From: Arthrobacter sp. StoSoilB19 | GTDB taxonomy: Bacteria; Actinomycetota; Actinomycetes; Actinomycetales; Micrococcaceae | Assembly (NCBI RefSeq): GCF_019977275.1 | Contig: NZ_AP024650.1 | Span: 2,666,001 to 2,730,000, forward strand | Length of the DNA stretch: 64,000 nt | Direction: 5' to 3' | Part shown: in pieces, positions 38,363 through 50,838 of the stretch | Numbering within the stretch: the first letter of the stretch is position 1 | How the letters are laid out: every line of letters begins with the position of its first letter | Notes under the pieces: generated by a model | What the model saw: only the letters and a program-made list of their open reading frames with translations | What the model was told of the DNA's origin: nothing | Database searches by the model: none | Program-made: the position numbers and the translations under genes

Positions 38363-38471
38363 TTTTTTTCCTTTCAAGATGCCACTTTGTGTGGCAGGTT
38401 GTTTGGGTTGCTTCATCCCCGCGAGGGGAAGACTGTGGTGGGCCGGCGGAGCGTCGCTCCCGGCAGGGTGC

Positions 38472-39272
38472 CTAGTGGCTGTCGGCGTGGAGGGCGCCTT
38501 CGATGTAGATCGCGGTCAGCAGCGTGAAGACGTAGGCCTGCAGGACCATGATCAGGGCTTCGAGCATGTACATGGCGATGGCACCTGCCAGCACCAGGAC
38601 GGACGTTCCCTTCAGCAGCACGTTCTCCTGCATGATGAGGTATTCGATGCCGGAACCGGCGATCATCACGATCAGGTGGCCGGCCAGCATGGTCGCGAAC
38701 AGACGGAGGCTGTGCGTGACGGGCCGGACAACGAAGTTGGAGATGATTTCGATCGGGATGACGATCGGCAGGATGTACCACGGCACGCCCGAGGGGACGG
38801 TGGCCAGCTTGAAGTAGCGCAGGCCGTTCTTCTTCACGCCGATGGCGATCCAGGTGACATAGACCAGGCCGGCCAGCACGTACGCTCCACCCACGTGCGA
38901 GAACGTGGGGAGCTGGAACACCGGGATGGCGCCGTAGATGTTGTTGACCAGGATGAAGAAGAACAGGCTGAACAGCAGGGGGACGTACTTCATGAAGTCC
39001 CTGCCGCCGATGATGTCCTTGGCAATGCCGTTGCGGACAAAGCCGTAGGCGGCCTCTCCGGCGAACTGGAGCTTGCCGGGTACCAGCTGCTGCTTGCGTG
39101 CGGCGAGCACGAAGAAGACTGCGATAAAGACGACAGAGAGGAGGACCAGCAGCATCTGCTTGGAGAATCCTTCTGCGGCACCCCACGGCAGGATTGCCGG
39201 CAAATGCATTTCGTTAATACCAGGAGGAGTGAACTCTCCTGAATCTTGGGCCGGGAGCGCAAGCGCGATCAA
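38472..39272 (-). CDS. atpB: ATP synthase Fo a subunit
   Basis: Stator membrane subunit (266 aa) forming the proton half-channels; the essential Arg is in the [12 protein letters not shown] helix. The gene begins with TTG at 39272, supported by a GAGAGGAAA ribosome site 5-8 nt upstream. TTG is a weak start and may set the low copy number of subunit a. Confidence 0.95.
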   Translation of the reverse strand: MIALALPAQDSGEFTPPGINEMHLPAILPWGAAEGFSKQMLLVLLSVVFIAVFFVLAARKQQLVPGKLQFAGEAAYGFVRNGIAKDIIGGRDFMKYVPLLFSLFFFILVNNIYGAIPVFQLPTFSHVGGAYVLAGLVYVTWIAIGVKKNGLRYFKLATVPSGVPWYILPIVIPIEIISNFVVRPVTHSLRLFATMLAGHLIVMIAGSGIEYLIMQENVLLKGTSVLVLAGAIAMYMLEALIMVLQAYVFTLLTAIYIEGALHADSH

Positions 39273-39353
39273 CGCGTTTCCTCTCTGCAGTGTCCATCAT
39301 TGGGCGTTGGGCGGGGTCCGGCAGCCTGACAGCCTGCTGTTCCCCCTGTGAAA

Positions 39354-39692
39354 TTATTTGGCACTATCTTTTCCGTCCTGGGACGGTGCGCTGGGAGCAT
39401 GGCGCTCATCAGCAATTTTTCGGGAACTGGTGAGGCCGTGCATGTGGGAAAGGTAGAAACCTCCGACGGCTCCGAGCAGAGCGCCTGCGAGCACAATCCA
39501 GCGCGTTCCCCACAGATAATCCAGTCCCCACCCTATCAAACTCCAGACGATGATTCCGCCAATGATGTAGCTGAATACAGCCATTCCAGCGTTGTAGCCG
39601 CCATCGGTGGAGGCGTCGGAATCGGTTGCTGCGGAGCCGTTGGATCCGCGTTTGCCATGTGCGGCAGCCGCGGGCTTCTTCTGGTCACGCAT
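39354..39692 (-). CDS. AtpZ/AtpI-like small membrane protein
   Basis: Protein of 112 aa: a hydrophilic, Ala/Ser-rich N-terminus, then two membrane helices (about 48-68 and 73-91, GGIIVWSLIGWGLDYLWGT) matching the AtpZ/AtpI family that helps assemble the c-ring or move Mg2+. The ATG at 39692 has a GGGAG site and overlaps the upstream gene by 8 nt. ATG 39710 is a weaker alternative. Confidence 0.8.
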   Translation of the reverse strand: MRDQKKPAAAAHGKRGSNGSAATDSDASTDGGYNAGMAVFSYIIGGIIVWSLIGWGLDYLWGTRWIVLAGALLGAVGGFYLSHMHGLTSSRKIADERHAPSAPSQDGKDSAK

Positions 39693-40167
39693 GGGTTGCT
39701 CCCTTGTCATCTGGATCGTTGTAGATCTGGAGGCGGGCCCTGCTGAATCCGTGGATCTCAGCGGCCTGCCACAGGACGACCGCCACCACGGCGCCGATGA
39801 TGAACCAGCGGCCGTGGAGCCATTCAGGGGCGCCGATGACGAACAGGACGACGGCGAAGCCAACTACCTTGATGAAATAGGTGGCTACGAACATCCCTAT
39901 CGCGCCGGACGGGTTCCCGCGTCCCACGAAGTGGCCGATCAGCAGGCTGATGCCGAAGAACAGCATGACCAGCAGGCCACCCAGCACGCTGGAGACCGCG
40001 CCGCTTGCTCCATTGAGGAGTCCGGCGGGAATGGCACACAGGGCGAGCCCTGCACCGGCGGCGATCGAGCTGCGCTTAAGCAGGTTCAGCCACAGCGAGC
40101 GGGTGGGACCGGAGGCGCCAACGTGTCCGTTGCCGGAGGCAGGTCCGGACTCGGCGTTGGAGGTCAT
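39685..40167 (-). CDS. First gene of the atp operon, AtpI-like membrane protein
   Basis: Protein of 160 aa with four predicted membrane helices and conserved GHFVGRGNPSGAIGMFVATYFIKV. This is the position of subunit I in actinobacterial atp operons. It is highly diverged, so the subunit I call rests on position and topology. The start at 40167 lies about 70 nt behind the operon promoter. Confidence 0.75.
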   Translation of the reverse strand: MTSNAESGPASGNGHVGASGPTRSLWLNLLKRSSIAAGAGLALCAIPAGLLNGASGAVSSVLGGLLVMLFFGISLLIGHFVGRGNPSGAIGMFVATYFIKVVGFAVVLFVIGAPEWLHGRWFIIGAVVAVVLWQAAEIHGFSRARLQIYNDPDDKGATHA

Positions 40168-40222
40168 TCGATCCCAATCGTCGGCACCACATGGCAAATG
40201 GCCAGGAGGCAGGGGGTGGAGT

Positions 40223-40238
40223 GGCAGCTTGGGCTGCC
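40223..40238 (-). promoter_or_regulatory. Short hairpin at the 5' end of the atp transcript
   Basis: Perfect 6-bp stem (40223-40228 with 40233-40238) and a 4-nt loop, lying just after the predicted start of transcription. It could protect the 5' end of the mRNA. Confidence 0.45.
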
Positions 40239-40243
40239 CCTAA

Positions 40244-40272
40244 ATTCTACATGAGATAGAAATAATTCAGAA
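40244..40272 (-). promoter_or_regulatory. Promoter of the ATP synthase operon
   Basis: TAGAAT (40249 to 40244) is a near-consensus -10, with TTCTGA (40272 to 40267) exactly 17 bp upstream as the -35. It lies just downstream of the wecA-type gene and leaves a leader of about 70 nt before the first atp gene. Confidence 0.65.
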
Positions 40273-40278
40273 CCGGCA

Positions 40279-41391
40279 TTACGCCGCAGTTTCCCCGTTG
40301 CCGCGGGAAAGGTATGGCCATGCGGTCACCAGTCCCATCACCAGGGTGGCGAAGATGTCGACGGCGAGAACGACCTGCCAGGGGAAAACGGCAAAGGCCA
40401 GGCCGCCGAAAGACAGCACGGCGGTCCAGAGATACATCAGGATCACGGCGGTGCGGTGGGAGTAGCCGATGTCCAGCAGTTTGTGGTGCAGATGCCCGCG
40501 GTCGGCGGACCAGGGCGAACGCCCGCGGGCCGTGCGGCGGACCACTGCGAGGCCCAGGTCCAGCAGCGGAAGGAAGAGCACGGCGAAGGGAAGCAGGATG
40601 GGAATCACGGTGGAAATACCGTTGGCACGGTCATACAGGCCTGAGGAGATCTGTCCTGTGGACACGACGCCGGCCGAGGCCATGAGCAGCCCGATCAGCA
40701 TGGCGCCGGAATCGCCCATGAAGATCTTCGACGGAAAGAAATTGTGTGGCAGGAACCCCAGGCACCCGCCTACCAGGACGGCCGTAATGAGGGTTGCCAG
40801 GTCCGAGTAGTCCAGCAGCACAGCGTTCCGGTGCACCCAGTAGGCGGTGAAGAAGAACGCCGTTCCGCCGATGATGGCCACGCCTGCAGCAAGGCCGTCC
40901 AGTCCGTCAATGAAGTTGAAGGCATTCATGGTGGTGACGATGAGTCCCGCCGTCAGCACCACGCGGAGTGTCCCGTCCTGGAGGTAGATGGGGTCGGGCA
41001 CCCACGGGACGATGGTCATTTGGACACCCCAGATGGCCACGGTGAGTCCGGCGGCGCTTTGACCGATCAGCTTCACCCACCAACGGATGTCCAGCAGGTC
41101 GTCCGCCACGCCCACCAGGACGATCACCGCTGCACCGGCGAGGACCCCCCAGGGGGAGAAATTGTTCCGGTAGATGTCCTTGACGAAGAAGGACTGGCTG
41201 GCGAGGACCAGTGCCACCATGACACCGAGAAAGATCGCCACGCCGCCAAGCCTGGAAACGGGGGTGGAATGCATGTCACGGCTGCGGATGGGCAGGTGCA
41301 GTTCAAGCCGGTGCCCCACGATGCGGGCGCCCCACGTGGCAGCGTAGGACACAATGGCAGCCACCAGCCCCATGAGCATGTACATGATCAT
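40279..41391 (-). CDS. MraY/WecA-type undecaprenyl-phosphate sugar-1-phosphate transferase
   Basis: Polytopic membrane enzyme (370 aa) that loads an N-acetylhexosamine phosphate onto undecaprenyl phosphate, starting cell-wall glycan or teichoic-acid synthesis. Family motifs are present: GVADDLLDIRWWVK, NAFNFIDGLDGLAAG, FMGDSGAM and the RGHLHHKL histidines. HLHH favours WecA/TagO over MraY. GT2 and WecG-type genes nearby fit a linked glycan pathway. Confidence 0.9.
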   Translation of the reverse strand: MIMYMLMGLVAAIVSYAATWGARIVGHRLELHLPIRSRDMHSTPVSRLGGVAIFLGVMVALVLASQSFFVKDIYRNNFSPWGVLAGAAVIVLVGVADDLLDIRWWVKLIGQSAAGLTVAIWGVQMTIVPWVPDPIYLQDGTLRVVLTAGLIVTTMNAFNFIDGLDGLAAGVAIIGGTAFFFTAYWVHRNAVLLDYSDLATLITAVLVGGCLGFLPHNFFPSKIFMGDSGAMLIGLLMASAGVVSTGQISSGLYDRANGISTVIPILLPFAVLFLPLLDLGLAVVRRTARGRSPWSADRGHLHHKLLDIGYSHRTAVILMYLWTAVLSFGGLAFAVFPWQVVLAVDIFATLVMGLVTAWPYLSRGNGETAA

Positions 41392-41666
41392 GGGACTGGA
41401 GCCGTTTCAGGATTGGTGGTGTCGAAGCCGCTCGGCTGCCCTGGCAGCCGGTCCGTGGTCGGTGGGCTCACTGGCCGGGAATCTGTTCTTCGATAAATGA
41501 AACTTCTCCGTCGCCGAGCGCGCAGCAGGCAGTGTTCGGTGCCGTACAGGGCTGTATTACAGTGGACTCTAGTCAAAGATACTAGTGCCACCGGCACCAT
41601 GGCTCCGCGCCACACGGGCGCATATCAGGCGGGGAACTCCCTGGCGGCCATGCTGAAAGGACCTCC
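41392..41666. promoter_or_regulatory. Divergent intergenic region between WecA-type and GT2 genes
   Basis: No gene is seen in these 275 nt. The last part is AT-richer. A near-palindrome with CTAGT/ACTAG arms lies at about 41566-41586. TTACAG and TACTAG, 17 bp apart, could form a promoter for the plus-strand gene. An AAAGGA site precedes the ATG at 41667. Confidence 0.4.
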
Positions 41667-42563
41667 ATGACCCCCCGCATTGCGGTTGCCGCCGTGACGT
41701 TCGACCGGCCCAAGGAACTGTCTGTGCTGCTGGATTCGATCAACGCGCAGAGCCTGCGCGTGGACACCATTTGCCTGGTGGACAGTGGCACCACGCCTGC
41801 ACGGGAGGTGGCCGAAAAGCACCGCAATGTGGACTACGTCCGGTCCGAAGCCAACCTCGGTGGCGCGGGCGGGTTTGCGCTGGCCGCCCTCAAGGCAGTC
41901 GCCAGCGGTGCCCGCTGGATTTGGATGATGGACGACGACGCCGAGCCGGCTGATCCCGAATGCCTCGCCACGCTGCTGCGCGAGGCCGAGGCGCGCGACC
42001 TGGAGGCTGTGGTTCCCCTTGTCACGGCGCCGGGCCATCCCGACCGGCTGTCCTTTTTCTTCCGCCTGGACGGCAAGGTGACGCACGACCGGGCAGAGGT
42101 GGAGAAGCTCGGTTTCCTTCCGGACGACGGCCACTTCTTCAACGGCGCGCTGATCCGCTCGGACGTGTTCTTCAAAGTGGGCTTGCCGGATATGCGGCTG
42201 TTCATCCGCGGCGACGAGGTCGATTTCACCATCCGGCTCCGCAAGGCCGGCATACGTTTTGGGACGGTCACCACCACGGCCATCACGCATCCGCACGCCT
42301 TCACGGAAACGCAGCATGTCTACGGCGCCCGCTGGCATGTCATCGTCCCCGACTCCGCCTTCAAGCGCTATTACTACTACCGGAACCGCGGTTACCTCAT
42401 CCGCCGGTACTTCCGGGTGCGCTCTTTTGTGGCCGACGCCGGCGGGTACCTGGGCTACTTCCTGCAGCGCCGCGACCTGCCGGGCTTTGTGGCCTGGGCG
42501 CGCGCCTTTGGCACGGGTCTGCGGGGCAAGGGCTTTGGCCCCCTGGAGGACCAGAAGTTCTAG
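41667..42563 (+). CDS. Family 2 glycosyltransferase (galactofuranosyl/rhamnosyl type)
   Basis: Inverting glycosyltransferase of 298 aa. The GT-A fold is clear: VAAVTFDRPKEL, EANLGGAGGF and the metal-binding WMMDDDAEP (D89-D91). The overall pattern resembles GlfT1/rhamnosyltransferase-like enzymes that use nucleotide sugars on lipid-linked acceptors. There is no membrane helix. It faces the WecA-type gene, so it probably extends the same lipid-linked glycan. Confidence 0.88.
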   Translation: MTPRIAVAAVTFDRPKELSVLLDSINAQSLRVDTICLVDSGTTPAREVAEKHRNVDYVRSEANLGGAGGFALAALKAVASGARWIWMMDDDAEPADPECLATLLREAEARDLEAVVPLVTAPGHPDRLSFFFRLDGKVTHDRAEVEKLGFLPDDGHFFNGALIRSDVFFKVGLPDMRLFIRGDEVDFTIRLRKAGIRFGTVTTTAITHPHAFTETQHVYGARWHVIVPDSAFKRYYYYRNRGYLIRRYFRVRSFVADAGGYLGYFLQRRDLPGFVAWARAFGTGLRGKGFGPLEDQKF

Positions 42564-42605
42564 CCAGCGCGCCCCTCTCCCGGTTTCAGACCAGCCGCGG
42601 CCGGT

Positions 42606-43364
42606 TCAGGCCCTGGTCCGCAGCCGGCGCGCGGCCAGGAGCCACAGCAGCACCCACGGCTCGCCCAGGACCCGGTACGCCACGCGGCGGGGATGCAGGA
42701 GCAGGCGCCAGGCCCACTCCAGCCCCATCCTGCCAAGCCACCGCGGCGCCAGCTTCTGGACCCCGGCCAACTGCTCGATGGCGCCGCCCACGGCACAGTA
42801 GACGGCCGGGGGCATGTCGCGCAGCCGCCGCTGCAGCACGTCCTCCTGCAGCGGCATTCCCAGGCCAAGCAGGACCATCTGGGGCTGTTCACGGTGCAGC
42901 CATGCGACGGCGGCTTCCTCCAGGGCAGGACCCCAGCCTTCGCCGGGCAGGCCGGACACGCGGGCGCCCGGAACGATCGCCTTCAGCCGGCTGACAGCTC
43001 CGGCGTTCGCGTCCGGACCGGCCCCGATCACGGCGATCCGTTCCAGCCCCCGGACCTGGTTCAGGGCCGGCAGCCAGTCGGTGGAGCCCAGCCGGTAGTC
43101 CATGACCGGACCGTCGGCGTTGCCGGTCCTCCCCCAGAGCCACAGCACCGGCGCCCCGTCCAGGAGCACCACATCGCTTTCCTCGTAGAGGCGGCGGAAC
43201 CCGGCGTCGGACAAGGCCAGCGTGACGCTGTGCAGGTTGTGGCCCAGGACGGTGCGCGTGGAACCTTCCGCCACGTAGCTGCTCAGTTCCGCAACCAGTT
43301 CAGGCACCCGCAGCGGAGTGGCATGGACGTCCAGGACGGGAATGCGCTGGCGCTCCAGCGTCAT
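42606..43364 (-). CDS. WecG/TagA/CpsF family glycosyltransferase
   Basis: GT26-family enzyme (252 aa) that adds the second sugar to an undecaprenyl-linked glycan. Family patterns include GHNLHSVTLALSDAGFRRLYEESDVVLLDGAPV (in pieces), YRLGSTDWLP and VLLGLGMPLQEDVL. With the WecA-type gene this fits teichoic-acid-like linkage-unit synthesis. The ATG overlaps the sua5 stop by 1 nt (TGATG); a TTG one codon earlier is possible. Confidence 0.88.
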   Translation of the reverse strand: MTLERQRIPVLDVHATPLRVPELVAELSSYVAEGSTRTVLGHNLHSVTLALSDAGFRRLYEESDVVLLDGAPVLWLWGRTGNADGPVMDYRLGSTDWLPALNQVRGLERIAVIGAGPDANAGAVSRLKAIVPGARVSGLPGEGWGPALEEAAVAWLHREQPQMVLLGLGMPLQEDVLQRRLRDMPPAVYCAVGGAIEQLAGVQKLAPRWLGRMGLEWAWRLLLHPRRVAYRVLGEPWVLLWLLAARRLRTRA

Positions 43365-44176
43365 CAAGGCTGCGGGTCTCCGGCCGGCGTGGCGGGTTCC
43401 GCTGCTGTACCCGTGACCGCGGAGGAGCCGGACGCAGCAGGCGCGGACCCGGCGTCGTTCCCGTCCTCCCCTGCCGCGGGCTGCGCCGGTGCCGCTTCCT
43501 TCTCCGCCATAGGGATTTCACCCAGGCCCAGGACGCCCGGGACGTGCTCGCGCAACCGGTCCAGGCTCACTGCCCCGTTGCGCACCACGCGCAGGATGGG
43601 GCCGGTGGCATCCACGATGGTTGACGGCACGCCGGCTTCGCCTTCCAGTGGGCGCGGGCCGCCCTCCAGGTAAACCTCCACCGAGTCCGCCAGCTGTTCC
43701 CGCGCCGCTGCGGCAGTCTGCGCAGGGGCCTGGCCGGTGCGGTTGGCAGAGGAAACGGCCAGCGGGCCCGTCAGGGTCAGCAGTTCCAGGGCGACCTCGT
43801 CGGCGGGCATCCGGAGCGCCACCGTTCCCTTGGTTTCGCCCAGGTCCCAGTCAAGGGACGGCTGGGCGTGCAGGATCAGGGTCAGGCCGCCGGGCCAGAA
43901 GGCTTCTGCCAGCTTGCGGGCTTCGGCCGAAACCTCGGTGGCCAGGCCGTCCAGGGCGTTGATGCGGGGAATCAGGACAGGCGGGGGCATGGTGCGGCTG
44001 CGCCCCTTGGACACCAGCAGCATGGTGACGGCCTGCGGCGAGAACGCGTCTGCGCCGATGCCGTAGACGGTGTCCGTGGGCAGCACGACGCACTTCTTTT
44101 CGCTGATGGCGCGCTGGGCATGTTCCAGGCCGCGTGCCCGTTCGTCGTCAATGGTGCAGTCATAAGTAGTGGTCAC
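43364..44176 (-). CDS. L-threonylcarbamoyladenylate synthase (Sua5/YrdC)
   Basis: Makes threonylcarbamoyl-AMP from Thr, bicarbonate and ATP, the first step of the t6A37 modification of ANN-decoding tRNAs. The YrdC fold is clear: LPTDTVYGIGADA, KGRSRTMPPPVLI and LAVSSANRTGQ. The C-terminal 55 residues are an Ala/Pro-rich tail of no known function. GTG start; overlaps prmC by 4 nt. Confidence 0.93.
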   Translation of the reverse strand: MTTTYDCTIDDERARGLEHAQRAISEKKCVVLPTDTVYGIGADAFSPQAVTMLLVSKGRSRTMPPPVLIPRINALDGLATEVSAEARKLAEAFWPGGLTLILHAQPSLDWDLGETKGTVALRMPADEVALELLTLTGPLAVSSANRTGQAPAQTAAAAREQLADSVEVYLEGGPRPLEGEAGVPSTIVDATGPILRVVRNGAVSLDRLREHVPGVLGLGEIPMAEKEAAPAQPAAGEDGNDAGSAPAASGSSAVTGTAAEPATPAGDPQP

Positions 44177-45060
44177 TGGCCCATTCTTTCATTCCGTATG
44201 GCCTGGTCCGCGAGCACGGCACTTGTGGCGCGCTCCTTGCCGTTGAGGTCCAGGTGCGTCGTGATGGCTGTCCAGGATCCGGTCCTGGCAAGCATGGCGG
44301 CTATCCAGCCGGACTGGACTTCCGCGTGTTCCATGACGAAGTAGCCGCCGGGACGCAGCAGCCGGGCAGCGGAGGCGGCCGCCGCCGTCGGAAGTTCCAT
44401 GCCGTCGGCTCCCCCGCCGTACAACGCCTCGGGCGGGTCGTGCAGGGCCACTTCCGGTTCGTTGGGGATGGCCTCGGCGGGGATGTAGGGCGGGTTGGAA
44501 ACCACGACGTCGACTGTCCCGTTGAGTTCCGGAAAGGCGTCGCGCAGGTCCCCCAGGACCAGGTTGACGCCCAACGGTGCCAGGTTTTTGGCCGCCCAGG
44601 CGTGCGCAAACGCGCTGAATTCGACGGCGTGGACCTCGGCGCCCGGTACCTCGTTCGCAATGGATCCGGCAATGGCGCCGGAACCGGTCCCCAGGTCCAC
44701 GATCCGGGGCCATTGCATGTCCTTGACGTGGTCGATGGCCAGCTGGACGACGGATTCGGTCTCCGGCCTCGGGATGAACACCCCGGGCCCCACGGCCAGT
44801 TCAAGGTAGCGGAAGTGGGCGACGCCGGTGATGTGCTGCAGCGGAGTCCTGCCGGCGCGTTCGGCCACGAGGGCTTCGTAGCCTTCCGGTGCCGGCGCAT
44901 CGCCGAGCATCATGGCGCGAAGCCGGCCGAGCCCTACGTTCAGCAGGTGGTCCGCAAGCAGCTCCGCGTCCACGCGCGGGCTGGGAACGCCGGCGTCCCG
45001 CAGGATGGCGGTGGCCTCGCTGACGGCATCAGCGAGCGACTGGCCTGGCCCGAATGTCAT
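44173..45060 (-). CDS. prmC: Release factor glutamine N5-methyltransferase
   Basis: SAM-dependent enzyme (295 aa) that methylates the Gln of the GGQ motif in release factors. SAM-binding DLGTGSG (122-128) and catalytic NPPY (189-192) are intact. It sits between its substrate's gene prfA and sua5, with a 4-nt overlap to the latter. Confidence 0.95.
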   Translation of the reverse strand: MTFGPGQSLADAVSEATAILRDAGVPSPRVDAELLADHLLNVGLGRLRAMMLGDAPAPEGYEALVAERAGRTPLQHITGVAHFRYLELAVGPGVFIPRPETESVVQLAIDHVKDMQWPRIVDLGTGSGAIAGSIANEVPGAEVHAVEFSAFAHAWAAKNLAPLGVNLVLGDLRDAFPELNGTVDVVVSNPPYIPAEAIPNEPEVALHDPPEALYGGGADGMELPTAAAASAARLLRPGGYFVMEHAEVQSGWIAAMLARTGSWTAITTHLDLNGKERATSAVLADQAIRNERMGQ

Positions 45061-45097
45061 GTCCTGTATTTCGTGTCCTGATGGTGCGCCGGGCGGA

Positions 45098-46171
<1,074 letters not shown>

Positions 46172-46185
46172 TTAAAACCTCTTTC

Positions 46186-46201
46186 GACTTGTACAAGTCT
46201 A
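46186..46201 (-). promoter_or_regulatory. Palindrome over the prfA promoter
   Basis: GACTTGTACAAGTC (46186-46199) is a perfect 14-bp palindrome. It overlaps TAGACT (46201 to 46196), a plausible -10 box for prfA, and lies 14 nt before the start codon. It could be an operator or a 5' mRNA hairpin. No good -35 is seen. Confidence 0.5.
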
Positions 46202-46233
46202 GTTTCGCCGGGTGGCTGGTAGGACACGCCAAA

Positions 46234-46268
46234 GGGCGGGGCCCGCAGATTATGCGACGGCCCCGCCC
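46234..46268 (-). terminator. Probable terminator of rho
   Basis: Perfect 10-bp GC-only stem (46234-46243 with 46259-46268), 15-nt loop, followed on the mRNA side by a short T-run. It lies 10 nt after the rho stop. Confidence 0.6.
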
Positions 46269-46277
46269 CTGACTCAG

Positions 46278-48461
<2,184 letters not shown>

Positions 48462-48754
48462 GAAGGATCCTTCCCCCTCGACGGCGTCCAGACTGGGAGC
48501 TGGGCGCGATGATTTGATCTGGGCTGCAGTTCAGATCTGCAGCCGGGATTTCGGCCTTGCCGGTTGGATTTCGGCCAGCAGGGCCGGATACTGATTCACC
48601 TTGCACTGCGCCCATGGCGCAGCGCCGGACTGACGGTTCAGGGGCAGTTGAATGCTGCAGATTCCTGCGACAGACCAAGCAGGCGGCACCGGAATACATT
48701 CACAGTCGTAGATCAAATAGCAACTGAATGCAGGAGCAGATCAGATAGGCGGAA
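48462..48754 (-). promoter_or_regulatory. Leader region of rho
   Basis: No gene is seen in these 293 nt. Features: a perfect 8-bp hairpin (48522-48529 with 48537-48544, 7-nt loop); GGATTTCGGCC twice (48546-48556 and 48566-48576); and GAAGGATCCTTC (48463-48474), a palindrome that hides the ribosome site. Rho is autoregulated through its leader in other bacteria; that role here is inferred. I cannot fix a promoter. Confidence 0.5.
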
Positions 48755-49729
48755 TTACCGCCGGTGCAGTTCAACCTTAGCACCTTCAACGTCCACTGCG
48801 AGCTTCAGGACGCGCCAGCCGATGTCCGGCGTGTTCTCCGCCGTGTAGGCCTTGATGAAGGCGAGGGCCTTGCCTGCCTGGTCTTCACCGTTTGCCAGCA
48901 CCAGGACGGTGGGCCCGGCACCGGAAACCACGGCCGCGTAGCCCGCTTTGCGGAGTGCGCCGATCAACGCGGCACTGGGCCGCATGGCGTCCGCGCGGTA
49001 GCTCTGGTGCAGGTAGTCCTCGGTGCCCGGCAGCAGGAATTCGGGGTTCTGCGTCAGCGCGTGGATCAGCAGCGCCGCCCGGCCGGAGTTCATGGCGGCA
49101 GCGTGGTGTCCCACAGATGCCGGCAACAGGGCGCGGGCTGCCTCGGTGGAGAGTTCGTAGTCAGGTACCGCCACGATGGGGATGACGGACGTGGCCACCG
49201 TGGCACTGGTGCTGCTGTACTGCTCACTGTCCTGCCATGACAGCGCCAGGCCGCCGAAGATGGCGGGTGCCACGTTGTCCGGATGGCCCTCCAGTTCACT
49301 GGTGAGCTGGAGGATCCAATCCTTTCCGCGCTGGTCCCCGGCCGGCACCATGGCATTTGCAGCCGAAACTGCGGCCACCACCGCTGACGCGGATGAGCCC
49401 AGCCCCCGGCCGTGCGGGTTGACGTTGTCCGCAACCACCCGCAGTCCGCCGTGCCGGTAGCCCAGCCGCTCGAAGGCCGCGTCCATGGCGCGGACCACCA
49501 GGTGGCTGGCATCCCGCGGCAAAGTGTCCGCGCCCTCGCCGCGGAGCTCAAACACGAGTTCATCCGTGTCGAGGCTTTCCACGGTGAGGGTGTCATGCAG
49601 GGCCAGAGCGAGCCCCAGGCTGTCGTAGCCCGGACCGAGGTTGGCGCTGGTGGCGGGCACCCGGACGCTGACGCGCTGCCCGGGCTCGATCAGGTGCAGT
49701 CCGACAGTGGCCTGCGAGGTGGTGTCCAA
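48755..49729 (-). CDS. thrB: Homoserine kinase
   Basis: Phosphorylates homoserine, the substrate for threonine synthase. GHMP-kinase features are present: VRVPATSANLGPGYDSLG, the P-loop-like GRGLGSSASAVV, and VSGAGPTVL. The start appears to be TTG at 49729, 2 nt after the thrC stop, without a strong ribosome site, so translation probably depends on coupling. Confidence 0.94.
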   Translation of the reverse strand: MDTTSQATVGLHLIEPGQRVSVRVPATSANLGPGYDSLGLALALHDTLTVESLDTDELVFELRGEGADTLPRDASHLVVRAMDAAFERLGYRHGGLRVVADNVNPHGRGLGSSASAVVAAVSAANAMVPAGDQRGKDWILQLTSELEGHPDNVAPAIFGGLALSWQDSEQYSSTSATVATSVIPIVAVPDYELSTEAARALLPASVGHHAAAMNSGRAALLIHALTQNPEFLLPGTEDYLHQSYRADAMRPSAALIGALRKAGYAAVVSGAGPTVLVLANGEDQAGKALAFIKAYTAENTPDIGWRVLKLAVDVEGAKVELHRR

Positions 49730-49731
49730 GG

Positions 49732-50838
49732 CTATTTTTCTTCCAGTCCCAGCTCAGCGGCGACAGTAACCACGTCATTCGGTACCTTGACGGGCTGGAC
49801 TTCGCTGCCGTCTTCCGTGCGCAGGGCCCACTGGGGGTCCTTCAGGCCGTGCCCGGTGACGGTGATGACGATGGTCTTGCCGCTGGGAACCTCGCCGGCG
49901 GCGTGCTTCTTGAGCAGGCCCGCCACGCCGGCAGCGGAGCCGGGCTCCACGAACACGCCTTCCCTGGCCGACAGCCAGCGGTGGGCGTTCAGGATTTCCT
50001 CGTCGGTGACGGCATCGATGAGTCCACCGGATTCGTCACGTGCCCCTACGGCCCCGTCCCAGGAAGCGGGGTTTCCGATGCGGATGGCCGTGGCGATGGT
50101 GTCCGGCTCGGTGATCGGGTGGCCCGCCACGAACGGTGCTGCCCCGGCTGCCTGGAAGCCCCACATGGCGGGCGTCCTGGTGGCGACGGCGGGCAGGGTG
50201 CCGGCCGTGTCGGATTCGAAGGGGGCTGAATACTCCTTGTAGCCCTTCCAGTATGCCGTGATGTTGCCGGCATTGCCCACGGGCAGGACGTGGATGTCCG
50301 GTGCGTCGCCCAGGGCATCGACCACTTCGAAGGCGCCGGTCTTCTGGCCCTGGATGCGGGCAGGGTTGACGGAGTTGACCAGGAAGACGGGGTACGACTC
50401 CCCCAGCTTGCGGGCGATGTCCAGGCAGTTGTCGAAGTTGCCATCCACCTGCAGGAGGGTGGCGCCATGGGCGATCGCCTGGCTCAGCTTGCCCATGGAG
50501 ATCTTGCCCTCGGGCACCAGGACGGCGCACTTCAGGCCGGCGGCGGTTGCGTAGGCAGCGGCTGAAGCGGACGTGTTGCCGGTGGACGCACACACAACGG
50601 CCTTCGCACCGGAGGCTACCGCCGCGGTCATGGCCATGGTCATGCCCCGGTCCTTGAAGGACCCGGTGGGGTTCATCCCCTCCACTTTCAGGTAGACCTC
50701 GGAACCGGTGAGTTCTGAGAGCTTCTGCGCGTGGACCAGCGGGGTGCCGCCCTCCCCCAGGGTGATCACCCGGGTGGACTCCGTCACGGGCAGACGGTCA
50801 GCGTATTCGCGGATGACGCCGCGCCATTGGTGAGCCAC
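49732..50838 (-). CDS. thrC: Threonine synthase
   Basis: PLP enzyme (368 aa) turning O-phosphohomoserine into threonine. The PLP lysine is K62 in GSFKDRGM; the phosphate-binding loop GNAGN is also present. Its start abuts the hom stop directly (50838/50839). Confidence 0.96.
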   Translation of the reverse strand: MAHQWRGVIREYADRLPVTESTRVITLGEGGTPLVHAQKLSELTGSEVYLKVEGMNPTGSFKDRGMTMAMTAAVASGAKAVVCASTGNTSASAAAYATAAGLKCAVLVPEGKISMGKLSQAIAHGATLLQVDGNFDNCLDIARKLGESYPVFLVNSVNPARIQGQKTGAFEVVDALGDAPDIHVLPVGNAGNITAYWKGYKEYSAPFESDTAGTLPAVATRTPAMWGFQAAGAAPFVAGHPITEPDTIATAIRIGNPASWDGAVGARDESGGLIDAVTDEEILNAHRWLSAREGVFVEPGSAAGVAGLLKKHAAGEVPSGKTIVITVTGHGLKDPQWALRTEDGSEVQPVKVPNDVVTVAAELGLEEK

